Counted from the stretch's first letter, positions 12,501 through 23,293 are shown. The stretch: 64,000 nt of DNA from Uropetala carovei (GCA_036926305.1 JAXCHB010000177.1:2666001-2730000), one strand, 5' to 3'. Numbers and translations are program-made. The notes: generated by a model from the letters alone, not told the origin.

Positions 12501-13121
12501 GAAGTTCAGAGAGCGACATAGATGGAATTGAACTTAGTGAAGAGTTAAGAATGTTATCAATGGTTGTGCCAGAAGATCATAGCGTAATTGATATTTTGAA
12601 ATTCCTACACAAAAATAGATTGCAGGAAATATATCGAAACATTGTAAGATAATTCTTACAATGCCAGTGGCAGGTTGCATCAGCTGAAAGGTCGTTTTCA
12701 AAATAAAAATTAATAAAAAATTATTTACGATCGGCGATGTCACAAGAGAGACTGACTGGATTATCTCTTTTGTCAGTTGAACACGAGGAAGTTGATAAGA
12801 TTGAGAAATCAACAATAATCGACAGATTTGCACATATCAAAGCTAGAAAAGTAAACTTTTAAAATTGTAGTGGGCTGGTTATTATTTTGTTTTTTTGTGT
12901 AACCCCTAACAATTACTAGTTTTTAAAATTTGTTTATGTATTTCTGAATAATATTAATAATTATACTGAAAAATACTAACAATAATACTGAATAATACTA
13001 ATGTAATCTTGAAAACAAAAATAAAATTGTAAGTAAATGAGAAATTTGATTTTTCTGTGAAAAGTAGGGGCCCCGCGGAAACCCTCTCGCTCGGGGCCCT
13101 GCGGATCCTAGAGCGGCTCTG
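9517..13121 (+). mobile_element. hAT element 2 with exact 8-bp target duplication
   Basis: The left end CAGGCCCGTCTGAAGG starts at 9517. The right end, read in reverse, is CAGAGCCGCTCTAGGATC ending at 13121. The identical 8-bp TGCATTGC flanks both sides (9509-9516 and 13122-13129). The 3605-bp element carries a broken ZMYM/TTF-type hAT transposase on the plus strand. A run of about 17 G lies just inside the left end (9541-9557). Bases 9580-10790 inside the element hold no ORF that I recognise. Confidence 0.9.
10804..12861 (+). pseudogene. hAT transposase with TTF-type zinc finger, multiply broken
   Basis: Pieces occur in order on the plus strand but in different frames: an N-terminal Lys-rich stretch (10804-11157); a TTF-type finger region (SEHRCFSDYHFYRILKIGEK ... 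WLIYSEEKDVVFWFCCKLF, 11164-11345); the first catalytic Asp in YYSIILDCTPDVSHKEQMSV (about 11400); the second in GQGYDNGANMKG; the AHNLNLVLSDMA segment (about 11710); a middle domain (12113-12652); and the C-terminal hAT dimerisation signature VASAERSFSK (about 12670), broken by a stop and a frameshift. The family resembles the ZMYM1-like hAT proteins of animals. At least five disruptions show that it is dead. Confidence 0.88.
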
Positions 13122-13129
13122 TGCATTGC

Positions 13130-13664
13130 TATCCAGCACTTTGGTTAAATGGTGATATATAGATTTATATTTGCATTCACGAAAGTGGCTGGTTGTTAAC
13201 TATGAAAGATGTACATTTTCATCAGCATGCATTTTATAAAGTCTTTTGATCAATGTAATGTAACCATATCGACTAAAGGTAGATGGACGGAGGCCTATAA
13301 AATACGGTGCAGTCTAAGCGAAGATTCGGTTAGGATTCTCTCGCGATCGTTGTACGGACAGATTCACATTGACTCCAGGAGTGACGAGTTTGGTCTTTTC
13401 CCGGCATAATATTTCGTCCTTTAGGATTAAGAAATCGCGGAGGATGATTCTGTTTGCCTATCGATACTAAGGGATATATCTGATCAACATAATGTTATCG
13501 AATAAAAGTTTTTTCACCGTTTATGGATATCCCTTAGATTGCGAGACAGGATTTGGATGTATATTACCCCCGAGAATATATTGCCGATGACTGAAGTCAA
13601 CCTATAACACACTTTGCAAACAACGTCATCCTCAAAAATCTTGTTTTTCTGCCAGTTAGAGAAA
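13130..13664. other. no gene seen
   Basis: This is the flank of hAT element 2. A TATAAAA (from 13295) and several GATA/ATCGAT-like words occur, but no coding signal was found. Confidence 0.4.
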
Positions 13665-14238
13665 GTTTTCTCTCTCCCCCCCCTCCCCCTCCCCCTCTCT
13701 CCCTCCTCCCCCCTCTCCCCCCCCACTCCCCCTCTATCTCCCCCTCTCCCCCTCTATCTCCCCCTCTATCTCCCCTCTCTCTCTCCCCCCCTCTCTCCCC
13801 CCCCTCTCTCCCCCCCCTCTCTCCCCCCCCTCTCTCCCCCCCTCTCTCCCCCCTCTCTCTCCCCCCTCTCTCTCCCCCCTCTCTCTCCCCCCCCTCTCTC
13901 TCCCCCCCTCTCTCTCCCCCCCCTCTCTCTCCCCCCCCTCTCCCCCTCTCTCTCTCCCCCTCTCTCTCTCCCCCTCTCTCTGGTTAAATGTAAGAAGGGA
14001 CTTCACAGTCTCAATTTCGCCCTAAATAAAGTCGTCTGTCTCTCTCCCCCTCTCTCTCTCCCCCTCTCTCTCCCCCTCTCTCTCCCCCTCTCTCTCCCCC
14101 TCTCTCTCCCCCTCTCTCTCCCCCTCTCTCTCCCCCTCTCTCTCTCCCCCCCTCTCTCTCTCCCTCTCTCTCTCTCCTCCCCTCTCTCCCCCCATCTCTC
14201 TCTCCACCCCTCTCCCTCCGTATCTCTCTCTCTCTCAA
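13665..14238. repeat. two polypyrimidine CTCTCTCCCCC microsatellite tracts
   Basis: Tracts at 13665-13981 and 14038-14238 are almost pure C/T on the plus strand and are separated by 56 bases of ordinary sequence. The long open frames here (Pro/Leu/Ser-rich on +, Gly/Arg/Glu-rich on -) are artefacts of the repeat. The tract could adopt triplex DNA. Confidence 0.95.
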
Positions 14239-14253
14239 TATGTTTCGGTACCT

Positions 14254-15367
14254 TTAAAATATTGCTCGTAAAATATACCTACAAAAGTAATCGCGACAAA
14301 CGTAATAGAAAATAAAGAGAAATTCGCCGATGGAGGATAGTAGCATTAGTCTGTACTGCACCTTGAACAACCCCTGAACTTTCGCTCGCCCAGGTTCCGC
14401 CTTATTCCTCTTACTGCTGCTCTCCTCCGGATCTGCAGGGCTGGGTTCAACCTTCCTCTTACGACCGGGCTCCACCGGATCTGCAGACCGGGCACCTCCC
14501 ATGGTTTCTTGGACGGAAGATCCCCTCTCGAAAGCGGGCCCTCTCCTATACTTCTTACTGACGGGGAGAGTCGCCTCCGGATCTGGATGCAGGACGCACT
14601 TCATGGAGGGAGTGCGGCATACAGTCGGTGTTTCCATGGCCGTTACCAAACGTATACTGATGCAATGTTGCCTCGATCTCTTGCTTTCGTGAAGTCGGTA
14701 CGCGAGGCGCGTTCTGATTGGTCGGTTTTAAATTTTCATTCACCCACGCCACCGCCGGTTCCCGCAATTACGGTTAACTACTCGCTCCTGCAGTGACATC
14801 CGCTCATATAAACGTTGAAGCAATAAGTCCAATTCCAATAATTCGGCAACTAATTTGGCTTTCAGGGATTCACTCACATATACAGGTCTTTGCCTTATTA
14901 ATTGAGGTGTAAAAATAAATTCGTCCAGGGATTCACTCCTCCTCCGCTTGCTACCGCCGCCGGGGGCTGATTCCTGGGCACGCTTCATGGAGATGGATGT
15001 CTGACTGTCCGCTCCCGTCGCCAAACATGCACTGCCGGTTCTATAGTGGCGGGGACACTTGCACACGTCTGGTATATCCGGGTGGATTGCTGCAATGACA
15101 ACCGTAACAGTCCTTTTTCATGGGAGGTGGTCCGTCGATGCATACATGCCCTCTGTTATAATGCTCGAAGCACGGCGTGTACCCTTCCAATTCACTTTCG
15201 CCTTTGCAGTAATCCGGGTAAATTTCCCGTATTCTATGAATCCCTCGTGGATCGTAAATCTTCATAAACTCCAGAGGCAGCCGTCATAATTCCTCCACCG
15301 TCATTTTTCCTACACCTCTTTCATGAAGGGCTCGTATGGCAGCTCCAACGTTTCGCACCTCCTCCAT
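14254..15367 (-). pseudogene. unrecognised Cys-rich and basic-tail ORF set, possibly one broken gene
   Basis: On the minus strand an open frame starts at the ATG at 15367 (MEEVRNVGAAIRALHERGVG), meets an in-frame TGA at 15286-15284, then continues as a Cys-rich segment (YPDYCKGESELEGYTPCFEH, KKDCYGCHCSNP). A frame change near 15060 leads to CKCPRHYRTGSACLATG. Next come a basic patch (SKRRRS, about 14940), a Leu-rich probable helix (ELLELDLLLQRLYERMSLQE), another frame change near 14740, and a second basic patch (GRKRKVEPSP, SSSKRNK, about 14450). The region is GC-richer than its neighbours. I do not recognise the family; a zinc-binding nuclear or viral-type protein is possible but unproven, and independent spurious ORFs cannot be excluded. 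Confidence 0.4.
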
Positions 15368-15449
15368 AGCTCTCACCGCTAGCAACTTTAAAAGTATAAT
15401 AACGGTTTTTGACACGTTAAAACAAATATAAGTTACATAAGGTATTCGG

Positions 15450-15580
15450 TTCACCCTAACCTCCGCCTGGCGGCAGCACCGTTGCCTCTTCTAGTTCACC
15501 CTAACCTCCGCCGGGGTGGCAGCACCGTTGCCTCTTCTACTTCACCCATGCCTCCGCCGGGTGGCACCACCGTCGAACTT
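15450..15580. repeat. GC-rich tandem repeat, three units of 45-46 bp
   Basis: Units start at 15450, 15495 and 15541 with TTCACCCTAACCTCCGCC or a close variant, followed by GGCAGCACCGTTGCCTCTTC. Confidence 0.9.
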
Positions 15581-15704
15581 ACTTAGCGCGCACGCGAAAG
15601 AAAGGCGTCAGTCTAGCCTCGGCGGTCCTGCGAAGAAGACGTCTCCAGGAGGAAGCTCCGTCGGCTCGGGAGCCTTATCTCATGCTCGCATCTTTGGTCG
15701 GATG

Positions 15705-15830
15705 CGGGGAGGTACAATCAATCGATGTCGATATAAATCGATTGCGGGGGAGGTGGGGGTGGATCGATCAATAATCAATTGATTATCGATCGATTATCGA
15801 TTGATCGGCTATTGATTTCATTGATTCCAA
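15705..15830. repeat. cluster of overlapping ATCGAT/GATCGATC palindromes
   Basis: About ten ATCGAT, TTGAT and ATCAAT words in both orientations form interlocking palindromes such as ATTATCGATCGATTATCGAT. It could be a satellite remnant or bind a DREF-type factor; neither is shown. Confidence 0.6.
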
Positions 15831-15986
15831 CATGGGGGTCGATTTCCTGTTCCAGAACCGGCCTTTCTACACTACTTATGGGTCTTGTATTTTGGTTCCG
15901 TTTCTCTCTAGTGCAAACCTTCGTCAAAAATTACGTTGATCCTGCCATAATTTGATTCAAATTGATACATTCGTGCAACAAATATG

Positions 15987-16981
15987 TCAGCGTACTCTCC
16001 ATCGCATGCCTGTGTTGGTTTTCTCAGCGCAACGACCATCGCATGCCTGTGATGAAATGTGAATCAGCGGATCAGGCAAACGTTCAAGAGAAGGTGGACA
16101 TATGACATCAGTTATCAGCAAATTCATGAGGAAGGCTTTATCACCGGACTTCAGTGCACCGTTCATTTCGGCTAAGCAAATGGGCACCTGGAGCAACTCA
16201 CGCTTTAGTATAGCTTGAAGATCGATGGATCTGCCTGCGTTGAATGCCATTATGACACGCTTGAGGACATTTCTGTCAGCCTGCATTACCTTACCATAAA
16301 AAATTGGCGTTTTGATTTCGTACAAATCTTCAAATGTCAGGGCACTGTTTTTTCGGAGACTTTGGTGGAAACTTATCTGTGGTTTTCCACTTGTTGGTGA
16401 CACCACAAGTCTTTGTTGAACAAATTCTTTCACTTGCTTCAACCCCAGTTTCTCAGCATTCAAGAGCGAAGTGCTTATTGCACGTGTGGTGTGGCCACAT
16501 TGTGTATTTGCGTTAAGCATCCATTTCCAGAGCACATGTTAGATCGTGTCATTACAGAGAGAATGACATCCTTGTCTGCGTTGTCCCTCTTCCGTCGGCC
16601 GGCTGGAGCTTCAGCGGTGGGTGATAATCTGTTTTTCAGCCCATACATTCAGTACGTCTTCAGGGAGATTTCACTTCTCCAATAGAATGACAAAGACCAT
16701 CTCTAAAGAGTAGATTCGTTCATCCATTCTTGAGCGTGGTCTGCATTGACCTGCGCAAACTTGTTGTGAGATCTTTGTACTCCAAAGTCACCTTCCTTGA
16801 ACCTAACTTCGACCTCCTCCGGTATTTGGTGCATTTCTGACACAAACACAGTCAGCGATTTAAAATAATTAGTATGGTCATACCTCGCTATGAAGGGGAG
16901 CATCGTTGTTAATGCGCACAAGTACAGGTCCCAATCGCCATCACTTATTGCTCTTGTGAACATAAGCAAAACGGAAATCAT
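15987..16981 (-). pseudogene. broken member of an orphan arthropod repeat-protein family
   Basis: The minus-strand segment 16981-16703 reads LTVFVSEMHQIPEEVEVRFK and FGVQRSHNKFAQVNADHAQEW. After several stops and frameshifts between 16702 and 16536 (RRKRDNADKDVILSVM recognisable) comes 16535-15987 with SLLNAEKLGLKQVKEFVQQR, ALTFEDLYEIKTPIFYGKVM, QADRNVLKRVIMAFNAGR and a VPICLAEMNGALKSGDKAFL block. From memory, this order of motifs is shared by uncharacterised proteins that occur in many copies in arthropod and other invertebrate genomes, suggesting a mobile-element origin. Function is unknown. Confidence 0.55.
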
Positions 16982-17290
16982 GCGTACGTAAGACCACCAA
17001 AATGCAAAATTTTCATCATGTTCAGATTTGGTTTCAGCGTAATCCCGAACAAGACGTTGTAATGTATGACTTTAGAAGTAGGATACAAGGGCCTGAATAT
17101 CCTTACAATTGGTGCTTAGCTTTACTTCATCACACACCGACCGACCGACCGACTCATATTTAGTATTTATCATAGTACGTAAGCGTGCACTCTACTGTTT
17201 CCGCCTAGTTTTAAAAGTGTCCGTAGATGAACGGTAATGTTGCGTTCAACAGCACAATCTTACCAACTGTATGTGACACTTCAGCCGATT
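16982..17290. other. no gene seen; short (GACC)n at 17130-17147
   Basis: This is non-coding sequence with a short ACCG/GACC microsatellite. Nothing else is recognised. Confidence 0.4.
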
Positions 17291-17495
17291 CATTTATTAT
17301 TATGACGTAATCAAAATAATACGTGACACACATGGCCGGAAAACTTACGTATGAAAAATCCTGATTTTTTTGTTTTGATAATACCATAGAGCGATATTTA
17401 TTGAATTTATGACATTTCCTTCTATCAAACATGACTGGGACATGTTTCGTTGTGTTTTTCGCTCTAGAAAACATAGACGCGAACACTTAAAACCA
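17291..17495. repeat. direct repeat, copy 1 of 2
   Basis: About 200 bp from ATTATGACGTAATCAAAATA to AGACGCGAACACTTAAA is repeated in the same orientation at 17801-17985 with scattered substitutions and small gaps. It could be LTR-like ends of a short element or a tandem repeat with spacer. A minus-strand ORF here is not conserved between copies. Confidence 0.8.
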
Positions 17496-17800
17496 ACTAA
17501 CTTGCACCAGTATGTGCCAGTGTATCAATGGTAAAGATTCATTGGAATAAGAACTTTGCAAAATAAACAATGTTTTGAAGATTGAGCTATTACCTCTATA
17601 TTGTTAATACTTATTAATTCATGACAACTCTACACATAAACATTGAAAAGTATTGTAAAGAATTTAACATCCTGGATGGTATTAAGTCTACTAGAATTTT
17701 GCAGCGAAACTACTCTCTGCATTCAGTCCTTCCTACGCCAATAATTGACAGCACTAGGTAAGCACTCGAAGAACGTGAACTCGCAGTCCTTTCCTATCGT

Positions 17801-17985
17801 AATGAGTCATAATCAAAATAATATGTGACAGACATGGCCGGAAAACTTACGTATGGAAAATACTAATTTTTTTTGTTTCGACAGCACTATAGAGCGATAT
17901 TTATTAAATTTAAGTTATCAAACATGACTGGAACATGTTTCGTTGTGTTTTTTGCTCTATAAAACATAGACGCGAACACTTAAAT
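17801..17985. repeat. direct repeat, copy 2 of 2
   Basis: This is the second copy of the 17291-17495 repeat; both end in CATAGACGCGAACACTTAAA. The 305-base spacer between the copies holds nothing I recognise. Confidence 0.8.
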
Positions 17986-18239
17986 CTCCTTCATAGGTCG
18001 AAAAGAGCCAGTAACAGGTGATTTTATGAATGGACGCCATCTTGGACGCCATCTTGAATTCCGGGGTAACGGTCTGAAATACAAGGTGGCAACAGCGATT
18101 TTCGGAATCAGCACGGTCGAAATATCATAGAAAACCTTGTTGACCCATTTTACACAGAAATGCTTCTTGATTTAATTTAGGAAGCGTTTTTCCCAAAACA
18201 TAACTAGTCTAAAAGAGATTATATTAGAGATTATATTAG
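17986..18239. other. no gene seen; twin GACGCCATCTTG words
   Basis: GACGCCATCTTG occurs twice (from 18031 and 18043), resembling the YY1/Pho core. A short 15-bp duplication ATTATATTAGAGATT sits at 18220-18245, at the broken edge of the LTR. Confidence 0.4.
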
Positions 18240-18461
18240 AGATTATAAGCGTAGTCCACCATTCAAACTCCTGATTCCAACGCAACTGCCCGCCTCTCTC
18301 GGCTCCCCACACATCCCTCCCCGTCCTTCTCTCTCTCTCCCTCTGCTGAGGTTGCATCCGCCTTCCTGTGAGATAGCGAGGTAAGCGTTCCATCCTCGCG
18401 AGAGAGTTGACGGGAAGGAGAGGAAAGGAAGCGGGAGAGCTTTCAAAAGAGGGGCCTTACA
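18240..18461 (-). repeat. 3' LTR, truncated
   Basis: It shares blocks with 24230-24529 in the same orientation (GAGAGAGTTGACGGGAAGGA, GAGGTTGCATCCG, GTAGTCCACC). Its outer end does not reach the sequence that abuts the primer site in the 5' LTR, so the distal part is lost. Confidence 0.8.
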
Positions 18462-18477
18462 TCGCCTACCCCCCACA
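18462..18477 (-). other. polypurine tract
   Basis: On the minus strand GTGGGGGGTAGGCGA immediately precedes the LTR start TGTAAGG. This is the expected site for plus-strand primer formation. Confidence 0.65.
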
Positions 18478-18684
18478 AAAAAAAAAGAAAATTGAGCAAG
18501 ACAAAATTTTTCTTTGATCATTACATAGGTTGCGGGACTTACAAACTAATACATTTAACAGCAATTGAAACAACTCACATATAATAAGCCAATCGGAAGC
18601 AAAAACATAACCTGGAATACACATTGCCCAGGTAAAAATAAAAGTAAAGAAAAAGTGTCAAACAATGAGAGGAATACATGAAAG

Positions 18685-19183
18685 TTAATTCCAGTTCCCA
18701 TTTCGTTGATTTTCCGCCAGTACATCAGATTCCTGCGTTTCTCTCGCACCACTAATATCATCGCTTAACCGCGGCGAGTCGATAATGGACACAATATCCT
18801 TAACATTGGAAGCATCAATCATGCGGGGACTGCCACTTTCTTCAACATTGGCAATGCGACCATTCAACACTTGCAAGACAATCAGAATCCAAGGTACCAA
18901 ACACGGTCTTTAACAGAGATACGCCGGCATTCAGCCAGCCACGCCTCACACGTTTTTTCTCAATTAGATGTAACAAAACTTCCAATTCGGTTTTCACCCT
19001 CCCATATTCGACAAACATTCTTTCCATGGCCATTCTGTACCCATTCTCGGAACTCCTCGTTGCTCCCTTGGCAATGCAACCTCTAACGGCTTCGAATGCA
19101 TTTCCTAACCTCTTGTACTCGTGTTTCCATTTTAAAAGGTCGCAATTGACAACCACAGACCATGAGTGCTCGGAAAGGATCAC
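18685..19183 (-). pseudogene. env: retroelement envelope (F-type) remnant
   Basis: Two overlapping minus-strand frames (19183-18842 and 18900-18685) follow the integrase. They contain a basic cleavage-like site (KKRVRRGW) directly followed by a hydrophobic, Gly/Phe-containing stretch ending in the FGTLD motif seen in errantivirus and baculovirus F-like envelopes. Only the region around this site remains, the frame is interrupted near 18880, and the signal peptide and transmembrane anchor are not recognisable. In intact relatives the protein mediates membrane fusion; this copy is a fragment. Confidence 0.7.
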
Positions 19184-19215
19184 ATCTGCTTGCCTCTAAA
19201 ACACGACTCCTCTGT

Positions 19216-20634
19216 CTAAACGAGTAGCACCTGGTTGTGCCACACTCTCTCATGCGGAGAGAACCCTGTGCTTCTATGAAAACTCGTATTATATGCGGTA
19301 ACGGCAAAGGATAAATAATTATCCCAGTCATTGTCCTTACAATTAACGTAGTTGCTTAAAATCTGAGAAATTGTGCGGTTTACCCGTTCACACCGTCCAT
19401 TACCACTAGTGTGTAGGGGGGAAGTCCTCAACTTCGTCACCTGTAGCATATCGCAAAAATTAGAAAACAGCTCGGAGAAAAAATTAGTACCCTGATCAGT
19501 AAGTAGATAATCAGGGACGCCGAAACGTAATATCCATCTACGAACCAAAGCCCCCACCACCGCTTCTGCTGACTGATCTGGGAGGACCACCATTTCCACA
19601 TACCTCGAAGAATGGTCCAATATGCTGAGCACGTAACGATTTCCATCAGCAGTAACTGGTAGCGGGCCTAATATATCCAAGGCTATGAACTGATTTGGGG
19701 CAGTGGTTTCAGGTAACTCCTGCAAGGGGACCTTAAACTTCCCATAGGGGCTACTCTGATTGCCAGGGATGCAGTCCTTAAGCATTTCCTCAACATCGCG
19801 GTTGACCGTAGCCCACCAATACTGATTTCTAATTCTCTTAGCTGTGGCACATGCTCCCAGGTGCTCTGATAGAATGTGCTCATGCTGTTGCCGCACGATT
19901 TGTGGCCTCATTTCCTTCGGCACAATTATTCGGAGTCCCTCACGCGTTTTAAAACATAACAGGTCATCTGCCTCCGTGAACCCGCCTTTCCCCCTCCAAT
20001 TACAGCACTCGGAGTCGTGCAATTGTGCCTCCCTGATGTCGCCCTTCTCAAAAATCTGGGCTCTTCGCACTTTTCTGCTCAAAGCGTCTGCATTTTGGTG
20101 TAGCTTTCCCTGCTTGTGTACGACTTCATAGTCATACTCCGCTAACTTCAATGCCCAACGCATCACCCGACCACTTGGGTCGTTCAATCCCAAAAGCCAC
20201 TTCAAACTGGCATGGTCCGTTACAACCCGAAATTTCCGCCCATAGACATAACACCGGAAGTAACTAATTGCCCAAACAACGCTCAATAATTCCTTCTCTG
20301 TAGTGCTGTAGTTTAATTCTGCTGCTTGAAGTTGGCGCGAGGCATACACTATGGGGTGTTCTCCGTCACCCGTGTCGTGTGATAAGATTGCCTCAATAGC
20401 AAAATTACTAGCGTCGGTTGAAATTGTAAATACCTTAGTAAAGTCTGGGTAAGCTAGGATGGGACTCCGAATGAGGGCATTCCTCAGCTTCTCCATCGCC
20501 ACAGCACAGTCCGGAGTCCACACAAATGCGGTTCCCTTCTTAAGCAACCGGGTCAGGGGGCGAGCGATAACAGCGTAATTAGGGACAAAACGGCGATAAT
20601 AGCCCAAAAATGACTGTAACTCCTTAGTACGCAT
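19216..20634 (-). pseudogene. pol: pol: RT thumb, RNase H and integrase block
   Basis: A 472-codon open block with no internal stop. It starts inside the RT connection (ELQSFLGYYRRFVPNYA) and contains RNase H motifs (STDASNFAIEA, STTEKELLSVV, VTDHASLKWLL), an integrase zinc region (HEHILSEHLGACATAKRIRN then CIPGN, where the second Cys of the usual CxxC pair is missing), and the D,D,E core (FIALDILGPLP, LLTDQGTNFFS, GRCERVNRTISQ). It ends by frameshift near 19216. RNase H and integrase degrade the RNA template and insert the cDNA in active relatives. Confidence 0.92.
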
Positions 20635-20753
20635 AGGAATAGGATAGGTTTCTACAGCAGCAATCTTATCAGGGTCGGGACTAACTCCCGCTTAATTAAT
20701 CACATGTCCTAGGTACTTCACCTACCCTATCGCAAAATGGCACTTTTCCAATT

Positions 20754-21490
20754 TTAATGATAGCCTTGCCTCCCGAAATTTTTCAAAAAACTCTTTAGTC
20801 GCTCGACGTGTTGTTCTGTGCTGGATCTAAAAACGATAACATCATCTAAATACACGAGACACTGACTAGGCTTCAACCTACGCAACAGGCCGTCCATCAT
20901 ACGCTGAAAACTAGCAGGAGCATATTTTAAACCGAAAGGCATTCTCGTATATTCATAATGCCCACTTTCTACGCTAAAAGCTGTCTTTGGTCGCGACTCA
21001 GGGTCCATGGGTATCTGATAATACCCACTAGTTAGATCCAACGTAGAAAAGTAATTGCAGTGTCCCAAGTAATCGAGTGTCTTATTGATGTTAGGCAACA
21101 GATACACATCAGCAACCGTAACAACGTTAAGTGCCTGGAAATCCACACAAAAACGATACTGTGGTGTCCCATCCACCGATTTTTTTTGGAACAATGACAA
21201 CAGGGGAATTGCAAGGGCTCTGGCTAGGGACGATTACCCCAGAGCGTAACTGTTCTGCTACGAGACTATCCACGAGAGCCCTCTGGTGATAGAGTATTCT
21301 ATATGCTTTACGGTATATTGGCGCCGCATTCCCAATAGGTATTCAATGGGCAGTTAAGTTCGTAGCCGGCGGCATTGTTTTTGAACAAAATAAGTCCCGG
21401 TATTCTTCTAACAAGTTAAGGATTAACCCTCCCTCGGAGGGACTCAAATGGCTCACCTTTTCCGAAAAATTCACTTGCTCGATATCATCA
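20754..21490 (-). pseudogene. pol: pol: reverse transcriptase palm and fingers
   Basis: Block 21200-20754 holds RFCVDFQALN, LDLTSGYYQIPM, TAFSVESGHYEYTRMPFGLK and the active-site YLDDVIV. The upstream part of the fingers (about 21490-21215, with SPCNSPVVIVP) is present in a shifted frame. Between this block and the RNase H block a stop (near 20690) and a frameshift separate the primer-grip/thumb region. Confidence 0.9.
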
Positions 21491-21498
21491 GTTGTAGC

Positions 21499-22373
21499 TC
21501 AGACAAACTTCGCACTCCCTTCCAAAAAATCTCCCTCAACAGCTTCATTCATCACGGCTAAGTGCGTCCCCTTCCGCAACCTAATCTCCTCTTTCCCCAG
21601 GTTGGCCACCTTCAAAAATACACTATTGTCCTCCGACAACTGGCACAGACCCCTAGCTATCCAGCAGTTTTCTACTTCCAATGGCACTGCCTCCGTTACA
21701 TACAACTTGCCCTCGACAGCCCCATTCTCAAAAACTTTCACACGCAGAATTTTTTCACACCGCGGAGGAATTATTTCTTCTCCCTCCAATCGAATTGGGA
21801 TGTCTGCTCCACTCGCATTGAGAGCAGGGTCCGCTTCCTCGTACCCAGCACTGCATTGACTTGACCTGAGATCACCACCGTTCAGAGCTACCAGTTACCC
21901 CCCAATAATTAACTCTCGTGCACACAAATTAATCACCCCAGGATTACTCACTAAAAAATCTAAGCCTAGAATTCCATCATATTCCCTTACGCTTTCCACT
22001 ACCTGGACACCTAAAATCCCTTATTGCCAGTTTCACCTCCTTCTCTCCGAAATTAAAAATAGCACCTCCATTTATACCCTTAATCCTAAAATGCGGCGCT
22101 TTCAGTCTCTCGCCCCCACACACACTGGGTAACCAACGATATCTGAGCACCCGTGTCTAACAGTAATTTACACTTGCACCCATCTATACTAGCTTCCACC
22201 ACTGGATCCCCTACCTGCCTCGCCGACTCCACACGCGGAAGCAGCAGGGTTAACGGGGGTCGGTTTGGGCGGATTCTCCGACCCCACCTCTGTTTAAAGG
22301 GCCTCCTCTTCCTCCAGTCGGGGGGTAGCGACACTGCCGAGCCAGGTGGCCGCATTCGTTGCAATTGTAACAC
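21499..22373 (-). pseudogene. pro: retroelement protease and pre-RT region
   Basis: The frame 22373-22086 ends in an aspartic protease N-terminal motif LLLDTGAQISLV. The frame then breaks; a second block 21789-21499 follows, with no catalytic motif I can name. Several frameshifts lie between 22086 and 21789. Confidence 0.75.
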
Positions 22374-23185
22374 CTCCGCCTACGGGGACATTGCCATGTG
22401 TAGTGCCCCTCCGCTCAGCAGGCGAAACACCGCTCCATTGCTGGGGCCCGGAAGACGCATCTGGTCGGGGAAGGGGGCCTCGGGCTCCGGTCGACTTCCC
22501 TCATCCTAACGGTAGTCTCGACCGCTGCATCAAAGGTATCTGGCAGTGACTGGCGGCACAGTCTTCCCAAGTCTCCTGGAAGCCCCCGGAGAAGGGCATC
22601 GAGGGCCCACTGATCAGCCTCATAGCGGATTGCCGCAGCCTTTTCGGCGCTGCCAGATACTTCATACATGTGCGAGTTGACAGATCGCACGCCGTCCTCG
22701 AACGCCTCGATTCCTTCCCGCGCCTCCATTATAAGGGTCGAGAGCAGCTCGCGATAGTAGCCAGCGGTCTTCTTTGACCGGTATCTGTCGACCACGCACC
22801 GCTTAAACTCTTGGTATGAAGTAGCTGCGTTACATTCTTCTTTACTCCGACAAAACTCTGCCGCTTTGCCGCCCAAGCGCAACCGTGCCGCCTTTAGGGC
22901 ATCTCCCTCGGACCACCCGCTCAGTTCAGCGACTTGCTCAATCCGCTCAAAGAAGGCGCTTACACTCTCCAGCACCACCCGCAAACGTATCGATAGTATT
23001 GAGGAGGGTGAAATTTCTCCTCGGGGAGGAGGGGAGGGGGGCGGTGACCCGCTACCTGTCGCTCCCGCGATCCGATCTCCAAGTGTCTCATTTTCTTCCC
23101 TCAGGCACCGTAATTTTTCCCCAAATTCGTCGATCACCACCTGCAACTCAACTTCTCGGCTCCCTATACTCACGCGGCCTGCCAT
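22330..23185 (-). pseudogene. gag: gag with two CCHC knuckles, one interrupted
   Basis: I choose the ATG at 23185 (MAGRVSIGSRE) because upstream codons in the frame lack an ATG. The capsid-like part runs to about 22450. It is followed by two zinc knuckles of the CX2CX4HX4C form at about 22430-22340; the first contains an in-frame TGA (22415-22417). The reading then passes through the second knuckle (CYNCNECGHLARQC) in the same frame. Confidence 0.85.
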
Positions 23186-23258
23186 GTCGTCGGTGGAAAC
23201 TTCATTCTTACGCGATGTCAATGGTCTCTGGTAAGCAGCACTCAGTTAAGCTCGCGTA

Positions 23259-23276
23259 ATCCCACTTCTGACACCA
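23259..23276 (-). other. primer-binding site matching tRNA-Leu
   Basis: On the minus strand TGGTGTCAGAAGTGGGAT directly follows the 5' LTR. Its complement ATCCCACTTCTGACACCA matches the 3' end plus CCA of animal tRNA-Leu as I remember it. Confidence 0.8.
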
Positions 23277-23293
23277 GATATAAAACCCCCCAC

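Noticed and set aside
13614..14315. Long Pro/Leu/Ser-rich and Arg/Glu/Gly-rich open frames on both strands
   Set aside because: They are translations of the CTCTCTCCCCC microsatellite; no unique sequence supports a protein.
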